Shown in pieces: positions 16,447-24,440 of a stretch of 55,555 nt of DNA (the first letter of the stretch is position 1; each line of letters begins with the position of its first letter). Source of the stretch: S34-282 sp034422075 (GTDB lineage Bacteria > Chloroflexota > Dehalococcoidia > Lucifugimonadales > Australimonadaceae); NCBI GenBank assembly GCA_034422075.1, contig DAOUJX010000036.1:1-55555 (forward strand). Reading direction: 5' to 3'. A model generated the notes under the pieces. It had not been told where the DNA came from, ran no database searches, and worked only from the letters and a program-made list of their open reading frames with translations. The position numbers and the translations under genes are program-made.

Positions 16447-17823
16447 ATGCCGGCCTACGACGTAGCGGTCATCGGAGCGGGGCCCGGCGGGTATGTCGCC
16501 GCGATACGCGCGGCGCAATTGGGCCTGCGCACGGCGGTTATCGAGCGCGAGGCATTGGGCGGCGTCTGCCTCAACTGGGGCTGTATTCCGAGCAAGGCAC
16601 TCATCCGCAACGCGGAAGTGCTGCGCCTCATCGGCGATGCGGCCGCCTTCGGCATCGAGGTTGATGGCGTGCACGCCGATTACGGGGCGGGAGTCGATCG
16701 CAGCCGCCGCGTCGTCGACGACCTGACCAAGGGAGTCGAGACCCTGCTCAAGAAGAACAGAGTGGACGTGCTGTACGGTGAGGCATCCTTCACCGGGCCG
16801 CGCTCGCTGGACGTCGGCGGCGAGCAGGTCGAAGCGCACAACCTCATCATCGCAACGGGCGCGAGGCCGCAGGCGCTGCCCCACGTCGAGGTGGACGGAG
16901 ACGTGGTCGTGACCTACCGCGAGGCCATCCTCCAGCGCGACGTACCAGAGCGTGTCCTCATCGTGGGCGGCGGGCCAATCGGCATCGAGTTCGCCTACGT
17001 CTACGCAGCGTACGGCGCAAAGCCCATCGTCGTGGAAGCGATGCCGACCATCCTGCCAGGAGAGGACAAGGACGTTGTCCGTTTCCTGGCGCGCTACCTC
17101 GAGCGCCAGGGCATCGAGTTCCGCCTTGACACGCGCTTCGAGGGCGTTAGCGTCAACGAGGGCACGGCAACCGTACGGCTAAGCACTAGCGAGGGAGAGG
17201 TCGACGTGATTGCTGACCGCGTGCTCGTGGCCGTCGGCACCCGGCCCAACACGGACGGGCTGGCGCTGGACAAGGCCGGAATCGCGACCGAGCGCGGCTA
17301 CATCGTCGTCGACGAGCACCTGCAAACAAGCGCCGAGGGCGTGTGGGCGATAGGCGACGTGACCGGCATAAAGCCGCTGGCGCACGTCGCACAGGCGCAG
17401 GCCGTCTACGTAGCTGAGCACATCGCGGGCGCGTCGCCATTCGCACTCAACTACTCCGCAATGCCCAGCGCCGTCTACTGCAACCCGCAGGTTGCATCCT
17501 TCGGCCTCACGGAGCAGGCGGCGGAGGAGCAAGGGCTCGATTACAAGGTGGGGCGCTTCCCACTCTCAGCAAACGGAAAGGCGCTGGCGCTGAATGAGGG
17601 CGACGGCTTCGCCAAGGTCATAGTGGATTCGAGCACGGGCGAACTGCTTGGCGCGCATCTCCTGGGCCATGAAGTCACGGAACTGCTCGGCGAGCTCAGC
17701 CTTGCGCATGTCCTAGAAGGCGCCAACATCGAGGTGGGCGCGGTGGTCAACGCCCACCCAACCGTCTCAGAGATCATCAAGGAAGCAGCGCTCGCCGCGG
17801 ATGGCCAGGCCATCCACATATAG
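16447..17823 (+). CDS. lpdA: Dihydrolipoyl dehydrogenase (E3)
   Basis: FAD enzyme that reoxidises the dihydrolipoyl group of the E2 component with NAD+. The 458-residue product has GAGPGG (residues 10-15) for FAD, the redox-active disulfide CLNWGC (Cys41, Cys46), GGGPIGIE for NAD, GDVTG near residue 306, and the C-terminal HPTVSE with the catalytic His-Glu. It is the first gene of the E3-E1alpha-E1beta-E2 operon. An in-frame ATG at 16327 would add 40 non-conserved residues that overlap the candidate promoter, so 16447 is preferred. Confidence 0.95.
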   Translation: MPAYDVAVIGAGPGGYVAAIRAAQLGLRTAVIEREALGGVCLNWGCIPSKALIRNAEVLRLIGDAAAFGIEVDGVHADYGAGVDRSRRVVDDLTKGVETLLKKNRVDVLYGEASFTGPRSLDVGGEQVEAHNLIIATGARPQALPHVEVDGDVVVTYREAILQRDVPERVLIVGGGPIGIEFAYVYAAYGAKPIVVEAMPTILPGEDKDVVRFLARYLERQGIEFRLDTRFEGVSVNEGTATVRLSTSEGEVDVIADRVLVAVGTRPNTDGLALDKAGIATERGYIVVDEHLQTSAEGVWAIGDVTGIKPLAHVAQAQAVYVAEHIAGASPFALNYSAMPSAVYCNPQVASFGLTEQAAEEQGLDYKVGRFPLSANGKALALNEGDGFAKVIVDSSTGELLGAHLLGHEVTELLGELSLAHVLEGANIEVGAVVNAHPTVSEIIKEAALAADGQAIHI

Positions 17824-17840
17824 GCATGGAGGGCGGGACG

Positions 17841-18821
17841 ATGACGGTAGCACCGGACATCACCAAGACTGAACTGGTCCAGCTGTATCAGCAGATGAAG
17901 CTGATCCGCGACTTCGAGGAGGCTTGTGCCCGGCAGTACATGCGCGGGCGCATCCGCGGCTTCCTACACCTCTACATCGGGGAGGAGGCCATCGCGGTCG
18001 GCGTAATGTCGGTCATGCAGCCGCAGGACTACGTGATTACGCACTACCGCGACCACGGTCACGCGCTGGCCCGCGGGATGGACCCCAACGCCGCAATGGC
18101 AGAGCTGTTCGGGCGCGCCACGGGGTCCTCCAAAGGCAAGGGCGGCTCGATGCACCTGGTGGACGCAAACGTGAACATGATGGGCGGCTACGCCATCGTC
18201 GGCGGGCAGATACCGCTGGGCACCGGGTTGGCACTGGCCAACGAATACAGCGGAAACGACAGCGTTGTGGTCTGCTTCATCGGCGACGGCGCGCTCTCGG
18301 AGGGCGAGTTCCACGAGGGCATGAACCTCGCCAAGATATGGAACTTGCCCATCATCTTCTTCTGCGAAAACAACCTGTACGGCATGGGCGCGCCGGTCTC
18401 GGAGGTGTTCGCGGTCAAAGACATCTACACGATCGCGGAGCCGTACGGCATCCCCGCGATACAAATCGACGGGATGGACGTGCTAGCGGTACGCGAGGCG
18501 ATGAAGGGCGTGTTCAGCCACGTGCGAAACGGCGGTGGGCCGTACTTCGTAGAGGCGCTCGCCTACCGCTTCCGCGGCCACTCGATGGCCGACCCGGCCG
18601 AGTACCGGCACAAGGAGGAGGAGGCATACTGGCGGCAGCGCGACCCCCTCCCCAACTTCAGGACGCAACTGCTCGCGGACGGCGAGGTTACGGAGGCGGA
18701 GTTGGACGAGGTGGACGCGGACGTAGAAGCAATCGTGGACGGGGCCGTTGCGTTCGCGGAAGAGAGCCCCGAGCCCGACCCGTCCGAGCTCTATACGGAC
18801 ATCGTCGGAGAAGGGAGCTAG
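17841..18821 (+). CDS. pdhA: 2-oxo acid dehydrogenase E1 component, alpha subunit (pyruvate/acetoin type)
   Basis: ThDP-dependent decarboxylase subunit. The 326-residue product shows the thiamine diphosphate motif from GDG (residues 148-150, GDGALSEGEFHEGMNLA) to the Asn pair about 177-178, the THYRDHGHALARG segment, and the phosphorylation-loop-like YRFRGHSMADP. Short alpha and beta subunits of this type occur in both pyruvate and acetoin dehydrogenases, so the substrate is not certain. The ATG at 17841 has GGAGG about 9 nt upstream; an ATG at 17826 overlaps that site. The gene starts 17 nt after lpdA. Confidence 0.92.
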   Translation: MTVAPDITKTELVQLYQQMKLIRDFEEACARQYMRGRIRGFLHLYIGEEAIAVGVMSVMQPQDYVITHYRDHGHALARGMDPNAAMAELFGRATGSSKGKGGSMHLVDANVNMMGGYAIVGGQIPLGTGLALANEYSGNDSVVVCFIGDGALSEGEFHEGMNLAKIWNLPIIFFCENNLYGMGAPVSEVFAVKDIYTIAEPYGIPAIQIDGMDVLAVREAMKGVFSHVRNGGGPYFVEALAYRFRGHSMADPAEYRHKEEEAYWRQRDPLPNFRTQLLADGEVTEAELDEVDADVEAIVDGAVAFAEESPEPDPSELYTDIVGEGS

Positions 18822-18823
18822 CG

Positions 18824-19807
18824 ATGGCGGAGATCACGTATAGGGAAGCCGTTGCGAAGGCCTTGGAAGAGGCACTCGACGCCGACGAACGGGTCTTCAT
18901 CATGGGCGAGGACGTCGGCGCCTACGGCGGCGCCTACGCGGTGACCAAGGGCATGCTGGAGAAGTACGGCCCCAAGCGCATTCGCGAAACGCCCATCTCC
19001 GAATCGGTGTTTGTCGGCGCAGGCGCGGGCGCAGCGATGGCGGGCCTCAAGCCTGTCGTCGAGCTCATGACCATCAACTTCAGCCTGCTGGCTATGGACC
19101 AAATCGTGAACCACGCCACCAAGGTGCGCTACATGTCGGGCGGGCAGCTGAGCTCGCCCGTCATCTATCGCGCGGTCACGGGCGGCGGCGCAGGTCTGGC
19201 CGCGACGCACTCCCAGAGCCTCGAGCACTGGTACGCAAACCTGCCGGGCATGTACGTCGTGCTGCCCGCCACACCCCGCGACGCGCTCGGCCTGCTGCGC
19301 GAGGCGTTCACGATGCAAGACCCCGTGCTCTACTCGGAGCACGCGCTGCTCTACCGCGTGCGCGAAGAGGTGCCGGACGAGTATTACACCATCCCGTTCG
19401 GTGTTGCGGACGTGAAGCGCCGAGGCTCCGACGTGACGCTGGTGGCCTACTCGCGGATGGTCCACATCGCCCTGGATGCCGCGCAGGCGCTTGCAGAGCG
19501 CGGCGTGGAGGCGGAGGTCATCGACCTGCGCACGATTCGCCCGCTCGACATGGAGACGGTGTATGAGTCGGTGCGCAAGACCAACCGCGTGGCCGTCGTC
19601 GAAGAGACATGGCGGACGGGCGGGTTGGCGGCGGAGATCGCAGCGCAGATACAAGAGGTCTGCTTCGATTACCTCGACGGCCCCGTGGCGCGGGTCGGAG
19701 GCGAAGACGTGCCGCAGCCCTACGCAAGCAACTTGGAACGGCTGTCCATCCCCGACGCCGACAAGGTGATTCGCACCTTGGCGGACGTGGTCGGCGTCGG
19801 GGCGTAA
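18824..19807 (+). CDS. pdhB: 2-oxo acid dehydrogenase E1 component, beta subunit
   Basis: Partner of the alpha subunit; together they form the alpha2beta2 E1 that transfers the acyl group to lipoate. The 327-residue product starts MAEITYREAVAKALEEAL, with the family motifs MGEDVGAYGGAYAVTKG, RETPISESVFVGAGAGAAMAGLKPVVE and VIDLRTIRPLDMETV. Glu in the TPISE segment is the ThDP-activating residue. The ATG lies 2 nt after the alpha stop and its ribosome site GGGAG is inside the alpha gene, so the subunits are translationally coupled. Confidence 0.94.
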   Translation: MAEITYREAVAKALEEALDADERVFIMGEDVGAYGGAYAVTKGMLEKYGPKRIRETPISESVFVGAGAGAAMAGLKPVVELMTINFSLLAMDQIVNHATKVRYMSGGQLSSPVIYRAVTGGGAGLAATHSQSLEHWYANLPGMYVVLPATPRDALGLLREAFTMQDPVLYSEHALLYRVREEVPDEYYTIPFGVADVKRRGSDVTLVAYSRMVHIALDAAQALAERGVEAEVIDLRTIRPLDMETVYESVRKTNRVAVVEETWRTGGLAAEIAAQIQEVCFDYLDGPVARVGGEDVPQPYASNLERLSIPDADKVIRTLADVVGVGA

Positions 19808-19827
19808 CGTATCTCGGAGGTGGCCGA

Positions 19828-21117
19828 ATGGCGACAGAAGTCGTAATGCCCCAGATGGGGTATGACATGACCGAAGGCACCGTCGTCAAGTGGGTCAAGC
19901 ACGAAGGCGACGTGGTCAAGAAGGGCGACATCATCGCCGAGATCGAGACGGACAAGGCGACCGTCGAGATGGAGGCGGACGCCGCTGGTCTGCTCCGTAA
20001 GGTCACCGTCGGCGAGGGGATGACGGTCCCCGTCGGCGCGGTCATCGGCATCATCGGCACAGCGGACGAGACCCTGCCGGAGGTAAGCGAGGCCGCCCCA
20101 CCCGAGGAAGAAGCGCCTTCGGTCGAGGCCGCTCCAGTAGAGCAACCGAAGGGAGAGGCGTTGGCAGAGGCTCCTGCCCCTGCTCCGGTTGCAGACGGCG
20201 GCATGATGAAGGTATCCCCCGTTGCGCGCCGACTCGCGGACGAACAGGGCGTCGACTTGCGGCAGGTGGCGGGCACAGGCCCAGGAGGGCGCATCACCAA
20301 GGACGACGTACTCGCCTACGCCAAGCAGGCCCCGGCTACCGCGCCCGTTGCGCCTGCACCCGCTGCCGCCGAGCCGCGAATCGGCAAGACGCTGAAGGTA
20401 GGCCCGGAGCCGCGGAAGCCGGATGCCGGCGGGCGCATTCCACTGAGCAAGATGGCCCAGGCAATCGCTCGGCGCACGGCGGGAACGAAGGGCCCCGTGC
20501 CACACTACTACGTCAACGCCAGCGTCGACATGACGGCCGCTATGGACTTCCGCCGCGAACTGAACGCGCAGCTCGACGACGTGCGCGTCAGCGTCAACGA
20601 CCTCATCGTCAAGGCAGCGGCGCTGGCGCTGCAGAAGTTCCCCGTCTTCAACTCCGCGTTCCAGGATGACCACCTACAGGTCGCGCCCAACGTCAACGTC
20701 GGCATCGCAGTCGCGCTGGACGAGGGGCTGGTAGTGCCTGCGGTGCTGGAGTGCGAGAAGAAGTCGCTGGTGCGAATCGCGGCGGAAACGAAAGACCTCG
20801 GCGAGCGCACTCGCGCGGGAAGGCTGCGCCAGGATGAGTACACCGCAGGGACGTTCAGCATCAGCAACCTAGGCATGTTCGACGTGGACTCGTTCACGGC
20901 CATCATCGTCTCGCCGCAAGCGGCGGTCCTCGCGGTGGGGTCGGTCGCGGCCACTCCCCAGGTGCGTGATGGAGAGATAGTGGTGCGGCAGGTCATGCAG
21001 GCATCGCTGTCAGCCGACCACCGCATCTCCAACGGCGCGGACGCAGCGCAGTTCCTCGTCGAGATAAAGAGGCTCCTTGAGAGTCCCCTCTCGCTCATCG
21101 CCGATTCGCTAACGTAG
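19828..21117 (+). CDS. pdhC: 2-oxo acid dehydrogenase E2, dihydrolipoamide acyltransferase
   Basis: Core of the complex. The 429-residue product has one lipoyl domain (Lys43 in EIETDKATVEME), an Ala/Pro/Glu linker, a peripheral-subunit-binding domain (SPVARRLADEQGVDLRQVAG, about 130-165), a second linker and the catalytic domain. The active-site motif reads DHRISNGADA: His398 is present, but the Asp usual four positions later is Asn402. Other natural E2 proteins also vary at this place, so activity is likely retained. GGAGG is 9 nt upstream of the ATG. It ends the operon; substrate (pyruvate, acetoin, branched-chain) is not decided by sequence. Confidence 0.92.
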   Translation: MATEVVMPQMGYDMTEGTVVKWVKHEGDVVKKGDIIAEIETDKATVEMEADAAGLLRKVTVGEGMTVPVGAVIGIIGTADETLPEVSEAAPPEEEAPSVEAAPVEQPKGEALAEAPAPAPVADGGMMKVSPVARRLADEQGVDLRQVAGTGPGGRITKDDVLAYAKQAPATAPVAPAPAAAEPRIGKTLKVGPEPRKPDAGGRIPLSKMAQAIARRTAGTKGPVPHYYVNASVDMTAAMDFRRELNAQLDDVRVSVNDLIVKAAALALQKFPVFNSAFQDDHLQVAPNVNVGIAVALDEGLVVPAVLECEKKSLVRIAAETKDLGERTRAGRLRQDEYTAGTFSISNLGMFDVDSFTAIIVSPQAAVLAVGSVAATPQVRDGEIVVRQVMQASLSADHRISNGADAAQFLVEIKRLLESPLSLIADSLT

Positions 21118-21171
21118 CTAGGCGCCCCGCGCCCGCTATCATGCAACCTCCACGACCGTAGGAGGGTGCGC

Positions 21172-22803
21172 GTGACGGGAGGGCAAGCAATCGTCGAGAC
21201 GCTCATCGCGCAGGGGGTGCGCGTCGTCTTTGGCGTCATCTCCGTCCGTAACCTGCACCTCTTCGATGCGCTCCGCGACGCAGTTGAGGCGGGGCGGATC
21301 CAGTTCATCGGCGCGCGGCACGAGCTAGCCGCTGGCTTCATGGCAGACGGTTACGCCCGCGCTACCGGGGAACCTGGCATCTATGTCACCTCCTCCGGCC
21401 CCGGCGCAGCCGACTCGGTGGGCGCAATGGGCGAGTCATACCACTCCTCAGTGCCCGTGCTCCAGGTCACGACGGAAATTGAGGCGGAGTGGCTGGGCCA
21501 GGGACGCGGAGTCACGCACGAGGCGAACCACCAGCTAGAGATGTTTGCGTCCGTCGCTGACTTCCGCGCGCTGCCATTGACCGTAGAGGACGCAGCCGAG
21601 CAGGTGGCGCAGGCGTTCGAGCACATGCGCTCGCACCACCCCCGCCCTGCCGTCGTGGCGGTGCCGACCGACCTGCTGGCGGAGGAAAGCGGCGCCGCCA
21701 TCCCGCGACGCCGCGACCTCGCGCCCCGGCAGGCCGATGGGGAGGCCGTCGCAGCCGCCCTGAGGATGCTGGAACGCACTGAGCGTCCCGTATTGTGGGT
21801 CGGCAGCGGCGTCATGAGCGCCGGAGCATCGGAAGAGCTGCGGGTGCTCGCAGAGGCGCTCGGTGCGCCGGTGGCCATCGCCGACGGGGGGAAGGGCGCA
21901 TTTCCGGAGGACCACCCTCTGTGCCTCGGCTCTGCACTGCACGGGCGCTTCTGGGGCGATAACCCCATCGCCGACTTCCTACCGACCTGCGACGTCGCAA
22001 TCATCGTCGGCAGCGGTATGCACTTCCGCTCGACCAAGGGCGTCGGGTTGGAATTGCCGGGCGCCGTCATTCAGATCGACATCGACGAGGCGGTGTTCGA
22101 CCGCAATTACCATGCCAGCGTTCGCCTGAACGGCGACGCACGGGCGGTCCTGCGACAACTGCTGGAGCATGTCCACCGTTTGCCGCAAGCGTCCGCAGCC
22201 TACCGTGAGGAGACGGCTCGCTTGCGCAAGGTGGTCGCGGAGGGCGTCCGGCAACAGTATCCCGCCGAATCGCGCCTGTTCGACGGCATCCGCGCGGTGC
22301 TGGATCGCGACGCCATCGTCGTCGCAGACCCCGCGATTCCCGGCTACGTGGCCCAGCGGGCCTTCCCCGCCTACGAGCCGGGCACGTTCTTCCATCCCCA
22401 CGGCTGGGTCGGCATCGGGTACAGCTTCCCGTCGAGCATGGGCGCGAAGACCGGCGCGCCGACTAGGCAAGTGCTCTGCATCAGCGGCGACGGAGGCTTT
22501 CAGTACAACATGCAGGAATTGGGAACGGCGGTGCAGTACGGCATCTCGCCTATCGTACTGCTCTTCAACGACAACGCTTGGGGCGCGCTGCAATCGATGC
22601 AGCGCCGCTCGATGGGCGGGCGCTACTTCGGCAGCGACCTCGTCAATCCCGATTTCGTTGCGCTAGCCCAGGCGTACGGTATCGCAGCGGCGCGGGTGCA
22701 TGGCGCCGACCAACTGCTCGACGAACTCGAGGCGGCGCTGGCGCGCAACGCCATCAGCATCATCGAGGCGGCAATCCCGGAGGGACTGGAAGCCTTCCGG
22801 TAG
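21172..22803 (+). CDS. Thiamine-diphosphate-dependent enzyme of the acetolactate synthase/benzoylformate decarboxylase superfamily
   Basis: A 543-residue three-domain ThDP enzyme. The N-terminal PYR domain has the cofactor Glu51 (GARHELAAGFMADGYAR), the middle domain AVIQIDIDE, and the C-terminal PP domain ISGDGGFQYNMQELGTAV through FNDNAWG binds Mg-ThDP. No FAD-binding signature of true acetolactate synthases is evident, no small subunit gene is adjacent, and the position after a 2-oxo acid dehydrogenase operon suggests decarboxylation or carboligation of a 2-oxo acid. The GTG at 21172 was chosen because GGAGG is 6 nt upstream. Confidence 0.85.
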   Translation: MTGGQAIVETLIAQGVRVVFGVISVRNLHLFDALRDAVEAGRIQFIGARHELAAGFMADGYARATGEPGIYVTSSGPGAADSVGAMGESYHSSVPVLQVTTEIEAEWLGQGRGVTHEANHQLEMFASVADFRALPLTVEDAAEQVAQAFEHMRSHHPRPAVVAVPTDLLAEESGAAIPRRRDLAPRQADGEAVAAALRMLERTERPVLWVGSGVMSAGASEELRVLAEALGAPVAIADGGKGAFPEDHPLCLGSALHGRFWGDNPIADFLPTCDVAIIVGSGMHFRSTKGVGLELPGAVIQIDIDEAVFDRNYHASVRLNGDARAVLRQLLEHVHRLPQASAAYREETARLRKVVAEGVRQQYPAESRLFDGIRAVLDRDAIVVADPAIPGYVAQRAFPAYEPGTFFHPHGWVGIGYSFPSSMGAKTGAPTRQVLCISGDGGFQYNMQELGTAVQYGISPIVLLFNDNAWGALQSMQRRSMGGRYFGSDLVNPDFVALAQAYGIAAARVHGADQLLDELEAALARNAISIIEAAIPEGLEAFR

Positions 22804-22856
22804 CACAGGCGCTTTCGCTCCTTCGCTGGGAGAGGCGCAACAGCCGCGCACGAAAA

Positions 22857-22886
22857 AGAGGGGGCTCCTCGCTGGGAGCCCCCTCT
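22857..22886 (-). terminator. Rho-independent terminator between convergent genes
   Basis: A perfect 12-bp stem (AGAGGGGGCTCC with its complement, 6-nt loop) followed on the minus strand by TTTTT. It ends the secreted-protein gene (minus strand, stop at 22911) and may also stop read-through from the ThDP-enzyme gene on the plus strand. Confidence 0.85.
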
Positions 22887-22910
22887 GTCGTTCGCCTCTA
22901 CGTTGCGGTG

Positions 22911-23978
22911 CTATGCCGCCTGGAGGATGACAGTGCGCCGCCTGCGGAGCAGAAGCGCCATGCCGAGCGCCATCGCGATGACGCCGAAGAGCAGGACGCC
23001 GCGCGCCACGGTCGGGACGAGGCCGTCACCGACGCCGGGTGTGCCCGGTACTGCACCGAGAATCGGCACGAACGTGGCCATGTCCTGCGCGCCAGCGTAG
23101 GCGGCGTTGGCGTCGCGGTTGATGGTGTCCAGCGGCTCGTACACGTTCTGGATGAATGACTTGAGTTCCTCTGGGTGCTCCTCACCGGTTGCAGCTATGA
23201 GGTTGCTGGCGCCACCGGCAGCCTGCGTCAACTTCAAGCGCACCCAGTCGTTTGCACCGATGGCTGCCTTGATAGCTTCCACGGCAGTCTTATCCGTCGT
23301 GCCCACCTGTGCCAGGTTGAGCTGTTCGGAAATCGCCTCCGCGTAGGCGGCAGCGCCAAAGCCATCATTTCCGGCACCCATGATGATGTCGAGAACGCTC
23401 TGTGCGGCAGCCTGCTGCGCAGCGAGGTCGGCGCCGTTCCGTACCGCCCTGGCGTGGTTACGCGCTTCGCCCAACTGGTCGCGCAGTCCGACTCCCAGAG
23501 CCGTGTCGTCCGGGGCGTCTTCCGACTCAACGAGGATGTTGAGCAGCGGGAAGTATGCGCCGCTGTCGATGGTGTCAGCGTAGACCACCTCGCCCGGCGT
23601 CGCAGGATCGGGGTCCGGAACCGGCTCGGTCGTGATGGCGAATGCCGCGTAGTGCGCGAAGATGTTCGCGCCGTCGGGGTGCGTCCACTCCGCGTCGACG
23701 GAGCCGTCAATTGCGCGGTAGAAGACGCCGGTGCTGATCTTGTCGTCCCCGCCGACCAGCCAGCCCTCGTACGCCATGCCAGCGGGCGGCGCCGGGAGGT
23801 CTCTGAGCGCGATGATGAGCCTCGCACTCGGGTTGTTGCCGTCATCCCTAACCTTGACGGAGCCCCCTAGCGTGACTTCATCTTCCTCTTCCTGAGCGCT
23901 TGCGGCGCTGACGGAAAGAACGAGCGCGAAGAGCAACGCTAGAATCATTCCAATTGAGAGGGTGCGAGGCTTCAGCAT
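22911..23978 (-). CDS. Secreted protein with signal peptide and C-terminal membrane anchor
   Basis: A 355-residue exported protein. Residues 1-29 are a signal peptide ending near SAASAQ, followed by acidic EEEDE. Residues about 35-95 include RLIIALRDLPAPPAGMAYEG-WLVGGDDKISTGVF, resembling the extracytoplasmic domain of anti-sigma-K (RskA) proteins. The middle part is helical and Ala-rich. The C-terminus is a tripartite sorting-like signal: VPTV motif, hydrophobic helix, then RRRR, close in layout to IPTL/PEP-CTERM tails. AGGAG is 5 nt before the ATG at 23978. No cytoplasmic or sigma-binding domain is present, so an anti-sigma role is unlikely; surface display is the best guess. Confidence 0.7.
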   Translation of the reverse strand: MLKPRTLSIGMILALLFALVLSVSAASAQEEEDEVTLGGSVKVRDDGNNPSARLIIALRDLPAPPAGMAYEGWLVGGDDKISTGVFYRAIDGSVDAEWTHPDGANIFAHYAAFAITTEPVPDPDPATPGEVVYADTIDSGAYFPLLNILVESEDAPDDTALGVGLRDQLGEARNHARAVRNGADLAAQQAAAQSVLDIIMGAGNDGFGAAAYAEAISEQLNLAQVGTTDKTAVEAIKAAIGANDWVRLKLTQAAGGASNLIAATGEEHPEELKSFIQNVYEPLDTINRDANAAYAGAQDMATFVPILGAVPGTPGVGDGLVPTVARGVLLFGVIAMALGMALLLRRRRTVILQAA

Positions 23979-24103
23979 GCCTACTCCTATCACTCCCCCG
24001 GCGGTCAGCGGGTCGGAGGATTGCGGTCGTTTCGTATCACGCCTCAGGCGCTGACCCCAGCGCCGCAAGCGGACGACCAGGGCTCATAGTCCTGTGAGCG
24101 CGC

Positions 24104-24134
24104 ATTATAGTACACCTTCCTCGCTTGCTGTCCA
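24104..24134 (-). promoter_or_regulatory. Candidate promoter of the secreted-protein gene
   Basis: Perfect TATAAT at 24104-24109 (minus strand), with a TGGACA 19 nt further upstream as a weak -35. It would give a leader of about 120 nt, which includes a short GCTCA/TGAGC inverted repeat. Confidence 0.5.
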
Positions 24135-24190
24135 TAGCCCCAACAAGCGAATGCCGCCTACTGCGACCCCTCTATTATCCACAACGCGCA

Positions 24191-24205
24191 CTCTATGCAA
24201 TAGAG
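24191..24205. repeat. Inverted repeat CTCTAT-GCA-ATAGAG just upstream of the riboswitch promoter
   Basis: A perfect 6-bp inverted repeat with a 3-nt loop, 5 nt upstream of the -35 box of the TPP-riboswitch promoter. It could be a regulator site; no regulator is encoded nearby. Confidence 0.35.
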
Positions 24206-24210
24206 GAGCG

Positions 24211-24239
24211 TTGACGACTCTTGGCAGTTCGCCTACTAT
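24211..24239 (+). promoter_or_regulatory. Promoter of the TPP-riboswitch operon
   Basis: TTGACG (24211-24216), 17-nt spacer, TACTAT (24234-24239). Transcription would begin about 24246, a dozen bases before the riboswitch aptamer. This is the best sigma-70-type promoter in the window. Confidence 0.7.
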
Positions 24240-24257
24240 CGCCGCAATCGACTACTG

Positions 24258-24357
24258 CGGCAACGGGGAGCCGGGTGCGCCGGCTGAGAGGCCTCGACGT
24301 TCTTCGGGGCGACTCGCTGAACCTGACCTGGGTAATGCCAGCGGAGGGAGTGTCGCG
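24258..24357 (+). ncRNA. TPP (THI-box) riboswitch
   Basis: The conserved elements are all present and in order: the GCGGCA/TGTCGC pair closes stem P1; CTGAGAG (24285-24291) is the pyrimidine-binding element; a variable P3 arm follows; then CTGAACCTGACCTGG and GTAATGCCAGCGGAGGGA form the pyrophosphate-binding part (about 24318-24350). It senses thiamine diphosphate and represses the downstream transporter-thiD operon. A terminator-like hairpin follows, so control is likely at transcription. Confidence 0.93.
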
Positions 24358-24375
24358 CCTAGGTGACGAGCGCCA

Positions 24376-24403
24376 GGGCCGCCCTCTATTCGCAAGGCGG
24401 CCC
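24376..24403 (+). terminator. Riboswitch-controlled attenuator hairpin
   Basis: GGGCCGCC (24376-24383) pairs with GGCGGCCC (24396-24403) across a 12-nt loop, followed by the pyrimidine-rich CTCTTCTTGTTG. Placed between the TPP aptamer and the transporter start, it is the natural expression platform. The T-run is broken, so translational control remains possible. Confidence 0.6.
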
Positions 24404-24440
24404 CTCTTCTTGTTGACCGCGTAGCCGCCGGAGGCAAGGT

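Noticed and set aside
17924..18823. Upstream in-frame extension of the E1 beta gene
   Set aside because: The open frame reaches back through the whole E1 alpha gene, but the conserved beta subunit begins at 18824 with a ribosome site just before it.
22911..23978. Classical anti-sigma-K factor
   Set aside because: The protein has an N-terminal signal peptide, no cytoplasmic sigma-binding domain, and no sigma-factor gene next to it.
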